Positions 1 to 12,900 of a stretch of 64,000 bases of DNA are shown here, one piece after another. The stretch covers positions 56,215,053 through 56,279,052 of the forward strand of contig CM060732.1 of NCBI GenBank assembly GCA_030704615.1, given 5' to 3'. This stretch comes from Takakia lepidozioides (Eukaryota; Streptophyta; Takakiopsida; Takakiales; Takakiaceae). A program made the translations under genes and the position numbers. Position 1 is the stretch's first letter. Every line of letters begins with the position of its first letter. The notes below the pieces were generated by a model, which saw nothing but the letters and a program-made list of their open reading frames with translations, did not search any database and had not been told where the DNA came from.

Positions 1-642
1 TGTCAAACCTTGGAAACTCACTACAGTATCCTTGGCAGAACTTCTAGGTCTAACAGTGAGGGGTCTTCTGCTGAATGGAGGGACACAGTTGGAAAAACTG
101 TTCCTATGATTCAAAACAGCCCTGATGAACTGGAGTATATTTCAATGGCTTATAATGCTCCCATTAGTTCTTCTGAGATTGTGGAAGCAATTGAACATTT
201 AAATGGATATAAAGCTGGTGGACCTGATGGTATTGTCAACAAGCTTATCAAGCACGGTGGCGATCCCATGATAGAGGCCCTAGTTCTCCTCTTTAACCTT
301 ATCTGGAGGACTGAAATGATCCCCTTTCGCTGGCGACAGGGGGTCATTGTCAATCTATACAAGAAGGGTGACAGAGAAGAACCGGGGAACTACCGTGGCA
401 TCACGCTCCTCAATGCTGTTGGCAAGACATTCTGCAGAGTTATAAGTACTCGTCTCGAGGTTGATCTGGAGTCTAGAGGTTGTTTCCACGAAGGCCAAGC
501 TGGCTTTCGGCGAAACAGGGGCTGTGTGGATCATATCTTCACTCTAAGCCAGATTATCCAGGGAAGGAAAAAAGAAGGGAAACCCACTTATGTCTTTTTC
601 CTGGATGTCAAAAAGGCTTATGACACAGTGTGGAGAGTTCCA

Positions 643-962
643 GGCCCTATTGCCGTTCAGGGACTTAGCCATTTTCGGGCAAAGTCCCTAGACTGGCTGG
701 CCCTGAAGTGGAAATTCGGCGCCATATTCCAGTTTTAGGCCCTATTGCCGTTCAGGGACTTAGCCATTTTCGGGCTAAGTCCCTAGACTGGGTGGCCCTG
801 AACTGGAAATTCGGCGCCATTTTCCAATTCCAGGCCGTATTGCCGTTCAGGGACTTAGCCATTTTCGGGCTAAGTCCCTAGACTGGGTGGCCCTGAAGTG
901 GAAATTCGGCGCCATATTCCAGTTGTAGGCCCTATTGCCGTTCAGGGACTTAGCCATTTTCG
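643..962 (+). repeat. 95-bp tandem repeat, about 3.4 copies, each with a hairpin
   Basis: Units start at 643, 738, 833 and 928, giving an exact 95-bp period, with the last unit cut short near 962. Each unit holds an inverted repeat with an 11-bp stem (GGGACTTAGCC and its complement) and a short loop. In unit 2 it spans 755-783. In unit 1 the right arm carries one mismatch. The array interrupts the LINE A reverse transcriptase and is absent from copy B. Confidence 0.9.
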
Positions 963-1248
963 GACCTCATTGTGTTTTTCATGAATGCAGGTACTGTAAG
1001 TTCTCCCTTTTGGAGAAAGGTCATCTGTCTTTCGAGCCACCATTCTTCCTGGCATGGAGGAACCCTGGGGCTGACTCCATGTACACTGACGATATTGTGA
1101 AGGAGTGGCATCTGGAACATTTGCGTGACTGCCCTTGGTATGTGGACCTTCCGCCCGGCTCGCTCGACCCATCCGAGTTTCAATTGAAGCTGGATGCTGA
1201 ATTCCGACGAAACCGGGCTCCGCTGCCTCCGTTGGGTGCAAAAGAGGC
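963..1248 (+). other. Foreign segment in LINE A with an open frame of unknown origin
   Basis: Between the 95-bp array and the return of LINE sequence lies about 285 bp that copy B lacks. It is open in one frame, part of the frame 935-1369, and encodes a peptide including FFLAWRNPGADS, DIVKEWHLEHL and YVDLPPGSLDP. I do not recognise the family. The segment begins with TTTTTCATGAATGCAG, which resembles a splice acceptor, so it may be a captured host exon. It replaces about 22 bases of the LINE frame. Its function is unknown. Confidence 0.4.
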
Positions 1249-2845
1249 TGGTCTTGTGGGATCAAGGGAAAGATGTGGAGAGTTGTCCACAACTTGTATG
1301 CTCACACCAAAAACTGTGTCACTGTTAACGGACAGAAGTCCAACTTCTTTGACACAGACCAAGGTGTAGCTCAAGGATGTACTCTCTCCCCTCTGCTCTT
1401 CAATGTTTTCATCAATCAACTCCTCGAGGATGTGGAAAGTGAGGGATTTGGGTTAAGGGTGGGTGATACCACCATACCAGCCCTTATGTTTGCGGATGAC
1501 TTCACAGGCATAGGGGAGACTCCAACCAATCTCCAGGAGTTGATTGATTGCGCGAAGAGATACTTTGATCTTTGGGGGCTAGAGGCTAATGTCAGCAAAT
1601 GTGCAGTGGTAGCATTCAACGACAGAGGAGAGAGAGGAAGTGATCTTAAGTGGCAGTGGGGTAGCCAAGAGATCCTGGTCCTCCCTTCCTACACTTACCT
1701 GGGCGTTTAGTTCTCTAATTGTAATTGGGATGCACATATCCGGAAAGTTGTTCAAACTGGCAAGGGCAATGGTCTGGGGCTCACTAAATTTTTCCACTGC
1801 AGAGGGGTCAACTCTGAGGTTAAGAAAACCATGCTTTGTCGCGTTATTAGACCTGCCTTGGAGTACGGATCTGCTATATGGGTTGATAACTCCAACCAGC
1901 CTAAGTCTCTAGAATCCATTCAAGTGGGGGTGCTTAAGGAGTGTATGTCAGCATGCTCCAAAACAGCCAATGTGGCTGTTCGGGGTGAGTTTGGCATTCC
2001 GTCCTTAAGCTCCCAACGAGATGAATTCAAGGTCAGATGGTGGGGTCAGCTGCAACATATGCCCAACACCAGATATCCTAAATTAATCGACTCTATATCT
2101 TGGAAACAGGACCGCCCTGTCAAACAGGCTAAGTCCTGGCAGAAGAGAGTAGAAGACATCCTCAAGGACCTGGACCTGGATCCGCAAGTCTTGACCCTGC
2201 TGGATAAATCTGACTTAGAGGCTGTAGTGTCCTCAGCCATGTCTGTTGCCATGAGATTGTCTGATGAAAATGAAGTTAGGCAGAAAACTTCCCTGGACTT
2301 GTTTCCAGTCTGTGACATGGGGGAGGACATCTTGGATGACCTCAAGGGTCTACCCACTCTCGGCACTAGACTGAAATTTAAACTCAGGGCAGGAAGCCTA
2401 CCTTTGAACAGCAAACAGAAGCAGAGAGGAAAGGGAGAGTGCAATTGCCCGTTGTGTGGGCAATCTGAAGACAGTATTCATTTTCTGATACACTGTCCGG
2501 GGTTCTCTCACCAAAGAGACGCTCTCTTCAAATCTATTAAGGGAATTGTGCTTGTACCCCTGTTTACCAACTTTGAAAGTCTCGAGGCTGAGCCAAAAGC
2601 CCAGGCCCTCCTGAGGCCTAGTTTTTGGGCAAATCACACACAGCAGATTGATGCTTGTGTGAAGGGATTTCTAGAGGATATCTGGAAAACCCGGATTAAT
2701 TCTTTATATGGAGGTAAGTCTTACTACCAACGTCAGCCCCTGACAGAGGTAGGTTCTGTCCCTTTTGTTCCCGCTCAAACTGGGCGCGGGGTCAATGGCC
2801 ACAAGGCTACGGCAAACAACGTCTTATGAGTACAATCTCTGTAAG

Positions 2846-2968
2846 TTTCTAGTGCTCACCTTTTTTCCTTTCTGGACTTGTTCCTCTCTCATGTTTTCTT
2901 CCATTTTGTCCCATAAGCTCTACGAGCTTTCCGCGGACGTTATAAAGCACCATTTCATTTCATTTCCT
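2846..2968 (+). mobile_element. LINE family 2 3'-end fragment
   Basis: This short piece matches the 3' untranslated end of LINE family 2: CCCATAAGCTC..GAGCTTTCC..GGACGTTATAAAG followed by ATTTC repeats. The same tail recurs at 3590-3680, 8915-9000 (minus), 11690-11790 and 13765-13900 (minus). LINE A ends directly upstream of it. Confidence 0.7.
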
Positions 2969-2985
2969 TTCTGACTTTCACAAAA

Positions 2986-3680
2986 TCCGGATGGGATGGA
3001 AATTTCGTCCAAGCAGGACTGCAACAGATGCATCAGACGAGAACTTATGAAATTTCATGTCTGGAAAACATGGAAACCGGCCAATCTTAAAAGTAAACTG
3101 CAGTTCTATCAGGAGACATTCTTGGTCCTCCATGACAATAGAATCTTGTGGCCCAATTACCTGTGTGCAACTCTATCTCCCTCTCTTCTAAGGGCTTGGA
3201 GGTTTAGGGTGGGCTCCCACAGACTGCGGACAGATTGTACTCATAAGACGTTGTTTGCCGTAGCCTTGTGGCCATTGACCCCGCGCCCAGTTTGAGCGGG
3301 AAAGACTGCGGACAGAGACTGGTAGGTGGGACAACCTGCAACATGAGGACCACCTCTGCCCTGGCTTGCACTGGGAAAAACAGGGAAATAGAAAAGGAAG
3401 GACATATCTTCTTTCACTGTCCTCTCTACTATAGATCCGCGGGAGATTCTTTTGTCTGTTGTCTATCGTCTATACCTAATCTCTCACAGACATTCTTCCA
3501 TTATGATCATAAATTTGCAGCATATCTGCATGAGGCATGGACTTTTAGACAATCCCTTGAAGAATAGTTGTTTTTGGGCTGCTTGTGGAGGGCCCCTCTC
3601 TCTTTCTTGTTTCATTTTCCCATAAGCTCTTCGAGCTTTCCCTGGACGTTATAAAGTATCATTTCATTTCTGTTTCTTGA
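2986..3680 (+). mobile_element. LINE family 2, 5'-truncated copy
   Basis: The C-terminal end of a second LINE reverse transcriptase is visible: a segment ending FRVGSHRLRTD at about 3200-3234, then HIFFHCPLYY and a C-terminal AYLHEAWTFRQSLEE with a stop at 3565-3567. A 3' tail with CCCATAAGCTC and ATTTC repeats closes it at about 3680. The same protein end occurs on the minus strand at 6063-6245. The coding part is split by the 68-bp LINE stub at 3235-3302. The start is approximate. Confidence 0.75.
3235..3302 (-). mobile_element. LINE family 1, copy E: 68-bp stub with target duplication
   Basis: The sequence is the reverse complement of the last bases of LINE family 1 and begins exactly at the family's terminal TTGTACTC (complement of GAGTACAA). 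It is flanked by a perfect 14-bp duplication, AGACTGCGGACAGA, at 3221-3234 and 3303-3316. It is therefore a severely 5'-truncated insertion inside LINE family 2 coding sequence. Confidence 0.9.
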
Positions 3681-3951
3681 ACATCCAACATGGCTATTAT
3701 GCCTGAGAGCTCCTGGGTATTCCTGGCTCCTTGATTCTCATATTGTATTTCTAGTACGTCAGTACAACATGATAATGCCATAACTCATGTATGGAAGACG
3801 AAAGGCTAACTCATCCACAAGCACAAAATGTGCAAGTTACAAGAAAGAAGAATGGTCTTAGGAAGACAACTAGCAACAAGACATCATGTTCTTTGGCATG
3901 CAAAGGTGAAATGAAATGAAATGGTACTTTATAAGGTGATAAGTCACATAC
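3681..3951. other. Intron sequence with one LINE family 2 tail
   Basis: This is intron sequence 3' of exon 19 of the host gene. Apart from the short LINE family 2 tail near 3900-3945 on the minus strand (ATTTC repeats and TTATAAAG), I see no gene in it. Confidence 0.6.
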
Positions 3952-6900
3952 CAAGAGGTTCCAGCAGCATTAGAGATGATGTCATAAAGGGAGCGTGTAT
4001 CAAGACCTTGTCGTGCACCAAAAGCCATGCCTTCAGCGGCAGCTGCAATGTGCACACCTGCTAGCAGTTGGTTCACCATCTTCACTGTACTGTATGCTCA
4101 ACAAGCCAATGGTTAATGTTTATGAAGATACAACAACATTAAGCATTTCAATCCCAGCTAAGAAAAGATTTTCATAACCTCAACAGGGAGGCACCAAGGA
4201 CCACTGGGCAACAACAAGAGAAAGAATCTATTAAGTCCAATGTGGCATACCCTAAAAGGCACAGTCCGTGCAAGGCCCCCGACCCTCCTAGGTTGGTCAT
4301 CGGTTTTCACCTTCCAAGGTATGAAGGCTGTACTCGCCATTGTGTACAGCCAACCCTTCGGTGAGACGGCCATGTTAGCATATTGGCTGGCATTGAATCT
4401 TGCTAATCTTAGCCTACACCTAACACTGATCTCACATGTGGGCATGATAGCAATATCAGATACCCTTCCTGCCTGATATTCAGGTAATTGAAAATCTCCT
4501 CTACCCCTTTCCGCCGGGACTTACCACTGGACGGTCTTGCTTTCAAGAGGTAGAGTCGATCATCTTAGGGTATCTGGTATTGGCATGCAATTCAACCGAC
4601 CCCACCATCAGACTCTGAGCTCATCACATTGAGAGCTCAAGCGGGGGTACGCCAAACTCACCCCGAGCGGCCACGTTAGCTGTTCTGAAGCACACTGGCA
4701 CCCTCTCTTTGAGCACCGAAAGCTGAATGGATTCGAAAGTTTTAGCATGGTTGGAGTTGCCATCCCACACAACAGATGTGTCCTCTAAGGTAGGCTTAGT
4801 AACGTTTCAAAGCATGGTCCTTTTAACTTCAGTATTAATCCCTCTGCAGTGCAATTTTTTGTAAGACCCAAAGCTTAGCATTCAGCTGTTTGAACCACTT
4901 TTCGTCCATGCACATCCCAGTTACAATTGAAGGAAAACTCAACATCAAGCTATGTGTAGGAAGGAAGCATAGGGATCCATGTCCCCTCCTCCCCCCCCAC
5001 AATTGTTGAAGTCCACCACTGCACATTGCTAACATTGGGTTCTAGCCTCCACAGGTCCAAATACCTCTTCGCACAATCAATCAACTCCTGAATATTGGAT
5101 GGGGTATTTCCTAGGCCCGCGAAGTCATCCACAAACATAAGAGCTGGTAAGGTGGCATCACCCATCTTTAACCCAAATCCCTTGCTTTCCACATCTTCAA
5201 GGAGCTGATTAATGAAAACATTGAAGAGCAGTGGGGAGTGGGTACAACCTTGAGCTACACCTTGATCAACGTCAAAGAAAATAGACTTCAGTCCACTAAG
5301 AACAACACAACTTCTGGTATTCACATACAGGTTGTGCACCATTCTCCACATCTTTTTGCTGACCCCAGAAGGTCACAGTCAGCCACAGCCCATCGTGTCA
5401 TAGCGTCATAAGCCTATTTTACATCCAGGAAGAAGACAAAGGAGGGGTTTCCTTCTTTTTTCCTTCCCTGGATAGTCTGGCTTAGGACAAAAATTTGGTC
5501 AATGCAGCCCCTACATCTCCGGAAGCCCGCTTGACCTTCATGGAAAACACTTCTAGACTCAAATCAACCTCAAGATGGGTGCGTATTGTCCTACGAAATA
5601 GCTTGCCAACCGCGCTCAGAAACATAATGCCACGGTAGTTCCCAGGCTCTTCTCTCACACCTTTGACACCGTCCCTCCAACGAAAGGGTACAATTTCAGT
5701 CCTCCAACTAAGGTTAAAGAGGAGGGCAAGGGCCTATACCATAGGATCGCCACAATGCTTTATTAGCTCATTGACAATGCCATCAATCCCACCAGCTTTT
5801 AGCCTGTCTAGTTCTTCAGAAATCTCAGAAGAACTAATGGGTTCAGAGAGAGGGCAATAGGGAACAGATACCTGCCAGCTCCAGCTCCACCTTCAATAAT
5901 GTATAGTTTTTCACTCATTGCTGGCGAACACACCCCCACTGAAGAAATCAGTATATAAATACAATCAAGTATGCCACCCTAGTCTGAAAATCAGACACTA
6001 TATTAGACACAGATGAAGAAACGAAATGAAACGGAATGGTACTTTGAATGGAAGAGAATGAACTATTGTTCGAGTGATTGTCTAAGGGTCAGTGGCTCGT
6101 GCAGGTAAGCTGCCAAGCATTTATGATCTTCATAGTGACAGACTTCAGTGAGAGATTGGGTTCCACGGAATAGACAGTGGAGTCTCCCACGGATCTCATA
6201 GTATAGAGGGCAATAGAAGAAGAAGTGTTCTGTGGGTTTGGGCATGCTACAAGGGATTTACCTCCACAAATTTTCTCAGTTCAACTATTGACTTCCTCCA
6301 TATCCCTATCATCGCAAGGGTACCAACTCTATAATGCTAAGCCACTTTGGTGGGTGAAACACCAACCCATGCTAACTATCACAGCTACACAAGGGCCTAC
6401 TCCTGACAACGGTGAAATTGAGCTTATAATCTCTAGACCTGCTCTTGGCAGTTGACATAAAGAATCAGGTCATGTACCTGAGAGAACGGCTCCCGCTCGA
6501 TTGAGAGCATTATCTGACCCAGCCGCCATAATCTGAACCTCACATCACAGCCAACCCAATAAGTCCCTGTTTTTAAGTCATTGAGCTAACTCTTGTTTTA
6601 TAAATGGGTTGAATGGGACTCTTAGAAGCAGAAAGAGAACAGTGAGGATATCTGTTCTCTTGGGCAAACCCACCGTAAGGGTCCCATTCGCGGCTTTAGT
6701 GACACCACCTGAGACTGGAGCATCCACCAACAACAAATCTCGTCCCTCCCCTGCCAGTAAACAGACATTAGACACACTAGGAGAATGTACTCAATGAAAT
6801 CATGCTTTGTTGTATACAGATGCCATACACTTCGGGTGCTTCACCCACAAGATGTAGTTCTGGATGGATCTGACACAATATGTCTATGTCAAAATTCTGC

Positions 6901-9900
6901 ACACTAAGTCTCTAACCATATTAACATGGAGGAACAAGTACAGCTGAGAGAGTGAGAGTTTGGTAGCCAACCTGCCAGGCTGATTTCAAGCCGTCTGACA
7001 TAGTCAGGTGATACAGTGGAACACAACACCACCACAGTCCCCCTTGCCAATGCTGCAAGTATCGGCCACACTCATAGATTTACTTGCAAATACTCCATCT
7101 CCAGAACAATACGAGTATTTACCACAAGTTCATATTGTGAATGTAATAATTGCATTGAGCTCATAAAAAGTAACACTCTAAAGGAGAAAGAAATGTCTCC
7201 TCTGAATAATACCATGCGACGCCTTTCCATACCACATTATACTGGTATGTAAATACCATACCCTGGATACATAGTACATCACTGCCATACAGCATTTCAC
7301 ATCATGTACATACATCCAGTGTCAGACTGTTCAATAGGTCATCTGGACAAAGTCGACGTAAAAGAGCTGGTATAAACGCTGGTGCCTACCACTAGGGCCA
7401 GGCTCACTCAAGAAGTGGACACTCCTTACTATTACTACTCTGCTCTTGCATAGACTCTCAAGCTCCCTGGATACCAGCTTTAGCAAGGCAATGCCACTGG
7501 CCACAGCTGTGCTTACCATGTTGCATAGCCTCTGAGAAACTAGAAGAAACCATACCTGAAACAGCTCCCTGATGTCCATAAAGAACGCTCTGCGCCTGGT
7601 CTTGGTTCGTGACCATCAGCACCACCACTCGGGCACCTGCACAGCCATTTGTAACCAAGATTAGGTGGCTACTCGAACATGTGGTTAGCGTAGGCCATGG
7701 TGACATTTAGTCTGTAATTGAGATGCTACCACAAACATTGCTTGAGTTCATATCACAATATGTTAAGTATTACCTTGCACTGCCTCTTCGGGACAAGAGC
7801 TGGCCAATCCACCAGCTTTCAGAAACCTTGACATGGATGGCTCATAAACCTGCAAATATCAGCATCCCCACCCTGTCTGCTCTATTACAAGCTCTTTATT
7901 GATTGTGACTCTCCTTGGGTCTTAAATTTGTGGCTAATTCCTGCATCAAAGTGAGACCTTTCTGAGATAATCTGGAGGGCCAACAATCTATTACGAGGTA
8001 GGTCCTGCTTCAGGAATGGTAGCAACCCTCATTCTCCTGCGTCATTCCTCCTTTTCCTTCCCTTTTCTGCTCCATCCCCACCCAGACCCCAGGTCTATGG
8101 CCACAAGGTTTTGAATGAAGTCTCTCAAGACTCTCATCGTTCTAAGGAAAAGCCTCCTCTCCAAGAGGGGATACTTATTACCCAGCCATGAAAGGGGGGT
8201 CACTGGGTCAACCTGTCATCTTCAGTTGGGTACCTAGGGAATTTCGAGTCCTTGGGGGAGGTTTGGGCAACCGCATAGCCCTGGTTAGAGACGTTAGAAG
8301 GTGTCCACCTTCCAAACGGAGGGCAGTAGCCCTTCAGGATGAAGCAACACCACAATTTATGCTTCTTTGGCAGGAGTCAACCTTCTTTCAAATGAATTGA
8401 AATGATACTATAAAACGTCCACAGGGAGAAAGACAGGCAGAGCTCAAGGTCAAGAACTTACATCGTAACCACAGACAGTAAATCTCTCATGCACAAGCCA
8501 GGAGGCCATGCCAAACCCCATGGCTCCTAACCCAATGAAGGCAACCTGTTGTGGTTCAGTTGTTCCTCCCTGTATCTGCCCTGCCATAAGCCCTGGAGAC
8601 ACATCTTTGGCATCCAATTTTGGAGTAGCAACACTTAAGCCCATGGCCTTCTCCCAGATCTGTAAAACAAAGTTCAAAGGTAATTGAGCCCCAATAGCAA
8701 TCAGGCTACTCATTTCTACCTAGATTAAGTATTTGGATGCAAGCAACAACAGGAAAGGTCAGTTCAGAGCACTACTGCAAACTCCCTGTTAATGCCAGAC
8801 CTTATAATATTCATGTTTACTCTCCCTAATTTTCTGATGTATCTAATCTCCTTGAAAGGGTGTGATCAAGGATTTAATACGGAAAATGTCCTCATAAGCC
8901 ATAGCCAGCATTAGCAAGGAAATGAAATGATACTCTATAACATCCGTGGAAAGCTCAACGAGCTTATGGGACAAGAGATTGCATGAAACAAGAAGGAGAG
9001 AGGGACCCTCCATGAGCAGCCCAAACACACTTACTGCTCAAGGAATTGTCTAAGAGTACGCATCATGCAGATATGCTGCTGAGCATTTCTGGTCCTCGGA
9101 ATGGAACACCTCTGGGAGATTGGCTATCTCAGAATAGACAATAGTATCTCCCACAGATCTCATAGTGGAAGGACACTAAAAGAAGAAATGTTCTTCACTT
9201 GTATTGTCTCCCTGTATTGTCCCTGGCGCAAAGCGGGGCACAGGCGGACCTCACATTGCAGGTTGTCCCACCTACCAGCCTATATCCGCAGACTGTGGGA
9301 GCCAACCCTAAATCCCAATGCACTAAAAAGAGAGGGAGATAGAGTTGCAGACAGGTAATTGGGCCGCAAGATTCTATTGTCACGGAGGACCAAGCATGTC
9401 TCCCGATAGAACAGCATTTCTGAGTCTGATAGAGGTTGTCAGGGCCCGGGCTGGTAGCCATTTGGGTGGTAGGGCTCACAACCTTGTTAGAAAGATTGTA
9501 AGCCGGAAGATGACGTCGGCTTGAAGTGGTACACATGCAAATTCCGCTTATAAAATCTGTAATGCTGTTGTACCTGCAGCGCCGAGCATTCCTCAGAGGG
9601 AAGATTGCAGTGGTTCCAGATTCTCCCACAACAGGGACACCAAGGGCCCAAAACTAACAGTCATAAGTGGCAGCAGGGGTGACGACCAAGTCAAAGAGCC
9701 ATTTGGTGGGGGGGGTGGCCCAGGTGTATGTGTTTGAATTTAGCTTGAAGGCGTATGGAAGCCTTGCCCTTCGTCAATCTCTCAATAGCAGTTATCTCTG
9801 ACAGTATTCATTTTCTGATACACTGTCCGGGGTTCTCTCACCAAAGAGACGCTCTCTTCAAATCTATTAAGGGAATTGTGCCTGTACCCCTGTTTACCAA

Positions 9901-12900
9901 CTTTGAAAGTCTCGAGGCTGAGCCAAAAGCCCAGGCCCTCCTGAGGCCTAGTTTTTGGGCAAATCACACACAGCAGATTGATGCTTGTGTGAAGGGATTT
10001 CTAGAGGATATCTGGAAAACCCGGATTAATTCTTTATATGGAGGTAAGTCTTACTACCAACGTCAGCCCCTGACAGAGGTAGGTTCTGTCCCTTTTGTTC
10101 CCGCTCAAACTGGGCGCGGGGTCAATGGCCACAAGGCTACGGCAAACAACGTCTTATGAGTACAATCTCAATAGCAGTTAATGCAAACTGAAATTTTTTT
10201 GGCCATTGAAAACCATGATTTTGGTTTTGCTGAGTTTGACATGCAACCTGTAGCCTTTGGAGAAGTCTTCTCGGATGCGAAGGTGCTTTTATAGGAAGCC
10301 GGGGGATTGTACAAATAAGGCAACATTGAGAAGCACTGTTTGTGCTGGTCCCCTTTCCAAAGGCACCTCACTCCATTATTCTGTGCAATTCAATCCAAAG
10401 CATCTATGTAGATTCCAAGGGAGAGGGCAGCCCTGTTTGACCCCAATATTGCTAAGCACATCTGCTGAGAATCCCCTGCAACGTTGACCATGCCAATGAT
10501 GGTCTCGTACATGGATAAGGTGGCCAATATGATGTCTGGAGGGACCCCTGTCCTGTGTAATCTGCCCAGAAGGGCTGACTGAATCTAAAGTCTTTCCGAA
10601 GTCCTCGAAAGAAAGTAAGATTATATCGTCCACAGAGTGCAAAGGAAGCCTGGGACTCAAGTACCCAGGCCTAACTCCTTCCAACCATTCAGCCTGAGTC
10701 CCCAGTTTTCTATACCCCCTATGCTACATGATCTGGTGTGTAACGCACATCACTAGTGAGAGCTGACCAGACAAGGATATGGAATTCGTATTCACCTTCA
10801 CAATGGCAGCATCATCCTCATGTCCATAACCGCACACAGACCCTGTAAGGCACCACATTTTACATTGAAGGGCATGACATCATGTCTGGCAACAAATCAC
10901 TGTTAACTCTAGAGAGGGAAGTAGTATGAGAGCAATGACTCTGATACGCTATTAACTGTATCCTTGTTGTTGCATAGTCTTGTTCCATAAGCTTCTTGGG
11001 CTGCTTCTGGATATAACATATTACTTTATTTCCTCTTCGTTCAGGGTACAACATGCACTTCTAAATGTTGCAGTACTGGAGGGCAGAGGGTGTAACAATT
11101 ACCAAGAAGAAACTGCTGATGGGCTGCTGATGCAAGAGGGAGGGGAAAGCGGAGCACTTTGGCCTCTTCCAATATGATGTCCTACAGCCAACCCATGCAC
11201 CAAAAAATTCATCCAGTGTCCCAAATCAGGAAGCACACACACCAAGGGACCCATGCAATAAGGGCCAGAAGTCTTACAAAGTCTTTGATAATAATATCCA
11301 GGGCAGATGCCGGAGCGTAATCTGCATCCAGCATACGAGGCACCCGGTCCACAAATGCCCTGTCCATACTCAAGAAAGAACCACATATTTTCCAAAGCCA
11401 TGAAACTGAAAAGATTTCCATCACAATGACACCTCTGCAATATCCAAACTGTAGTATGAGGTAGATCTTGGTTTGTTCTACCTTGTCCCATGGACCCTCA
11501 TGGCCATTTGTGGGCATGAAAAAGTATCATTTCGTTTATATTTCTTCCCCACTTTGTCCCATGACATTATAAAGTTTCTATGACTCTTTCTGTTCGTCTT
11601 TCATTATGAGACAGAGAGAAACGCTGGCAGCATACTTGCATGAGTCTCTCCACCTCAGAGAGTCTCTTGATGTGGAATACTTGTTTTTGGGCTACTTGTT
11701 GAGGACCCCAGTTCCTTCTTTTCTCGTACTTTCTTGGCCCACAAGCTCTTTGACCTTCTAGTGGACATTATGAAGTTCCACTGCTTTCCTTTCCTATCTT
11801 CTTCTTCTTCTTCTTCTCTTCTCAGTGATCTTTTTTTATTGTGTCAAGCATAATTGCCACTTGATGCGTCAATCAAAATCTACCTGTCCTCAGCTGGTAT
11901 GGTTGGAAATGTCATACCAGGAGCTTCCTGCAGCATTTGATATGATATTGAAAAGGGTACGAGTGTTGATGCCTGCCTGTGCACCCAACACCATCGCTTC
12001 TGCTGCTGCCGCAAGATGGATCCCACACAGCAAGTTGTTCACTAGCTTCACTTTACTGCCACCAGCAAGGCCATTATGAGACTTTGGCTGGCTGAATAAG
12101 TCCTTAATACATTTCACAATAAGAAAGCCTATTCTGATGACCATAATGAGAAGGCTTGAACAAGCAAAAGCAAACAGCAACACACCAGCACCAACTCCTG
12201 TTACATATCCCAATATATGCTACTGGTCTGCTGAGGTAATACATGTCAGTGCATTTCTACCCCTGGAAGGTGGACTGCAACTGCATCTGAAGGAAATTTG
12301 ACTAGTTTTAACTTCTCAGCAGCTGTTCTCTGCTCTCACAGTTCTGCCAGCACTGCAGCTACATGAGGAACTTGGAGGCAGATAAACAAACACCGTGACA
12401 GTTGGTGGCTTTAGTGATAACTCGTGATGTATCCTAAAAACAAGACTTTGTATGACAACACCTAAGGTTGTTAGATCAAGAAGAAACATACCTGCCTGAA
12501 CCAGTGCCGCCCTCAATAATGTACAATTTATCACTCAATGCTGTCCAAAACACACAGTTTTCTTCAGTGCAGGGCGCTACCTGACCAAACTGATTTCAGC
12601 AAACATAATGACATGCAAGGGTTCCACCTTTCCTAAACAAGACTGATGTTTACATCAGCTCGACCTTGCCTGAGCTAGGCAACCCTGGGAATGCTCTCTG
12701 GACAAGTAAATGTCTCTACTTAGGACAGATCCAAATTAAAGTTTGGGGTTTAAGGGTGGGACACATTCTCAGAGGTACATTTGGACATATTCGTCAAGGA
12801 AGCTGAAGCAAATTACATACCATTAAGGACAGGCCTCGCTCTTTCTATGGCGTGCTCGGGCCCAGCTGCCATAGCCTGCAGAATCAAAAAGTCGGATTTA

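Larger units (their letters stand above)
1..2829 (+). pseudogene. Reverse transcriptase of LINE copy A, broken
   Basis: The reading frame from base 10 encodes the fingers and early palm of a LINE reverse transcriptase, with GPDG, the NYRGITLLN segment and FLDVKKAYD. It is cut at about 636 by foreign repeat sequence. It resumes near 1249 with QGVAQGCTLSPLLF and the catalytic FADD at 1489-1500. A stop at 1708-1710 and a shift near 1715 break it again. The frame 1831-2829 completes the protein with a C-terminal CPLCG...HFLIHC zinc-binding motif at about 2448-2500. The enzyme would copy its own RNA at a nicked target, but this copy cannot make a full protein. The start is outside the window. Confidence 0.85.
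1..2835 (+). mobile_element. LINE family 1, copy A (non-LTR retrotransposon, left end outside window)
   Basis: This is a 3' portion of a non-LTR retrotransposon whose 5' part lies beyond the left edge. It is nearly identical to copy B (15407-19808) from base 1 onward, starting inside the region between endonuclease and reverse transcriptase. The 3' end is set at 2835 because copies B, C and E all stop at the same GAGTACAA, followed there by target duplications. It sits in the opposite orientation to the host gene, in the intron after exon 19. Copy A keeps bases that copy B has lost, but it carries a block at about 636-1248 that copy B lacks. Confidence 0.9.
3952..8659 (-). other. Dehydrogenase module 2 (exons 12-19, incomplete)
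   Basis: Exon 12 joins a linker (from IWEKAMGLSV) to a second glycine motif, GLGAMGFGMA. Exons 13-19 then repeat the layout of exons 2-8 with identical lengths. Motifs seen are VYEPSM, CSTVSPDYV, DAPVSGGVTKAANG and VKMVNQLLAG. In exon 19 the residue three before the catalytic-type lysine reads T where module 1 has K (STVK versus SKVK). The counterpart of exon 9 was not found between 1 and 3950 and should lie left of the window. Confidence 0.85.

Noticed and set aside
942-1292. Minus-strand genes in the LINE A insert
   Set aside because: They are antisense shadows of the open plus-strand frame and have no recognisable motif.
4240-4476. A small protein gene
   Set aside because: It lies in an intron and overlaps the degenerate LINE D border; no domain or splice context supports it.
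9755-10159. An independent 134-residue gene
   Set aside because: It is only the C-terminus of LINE copy C with a few flanking codons.
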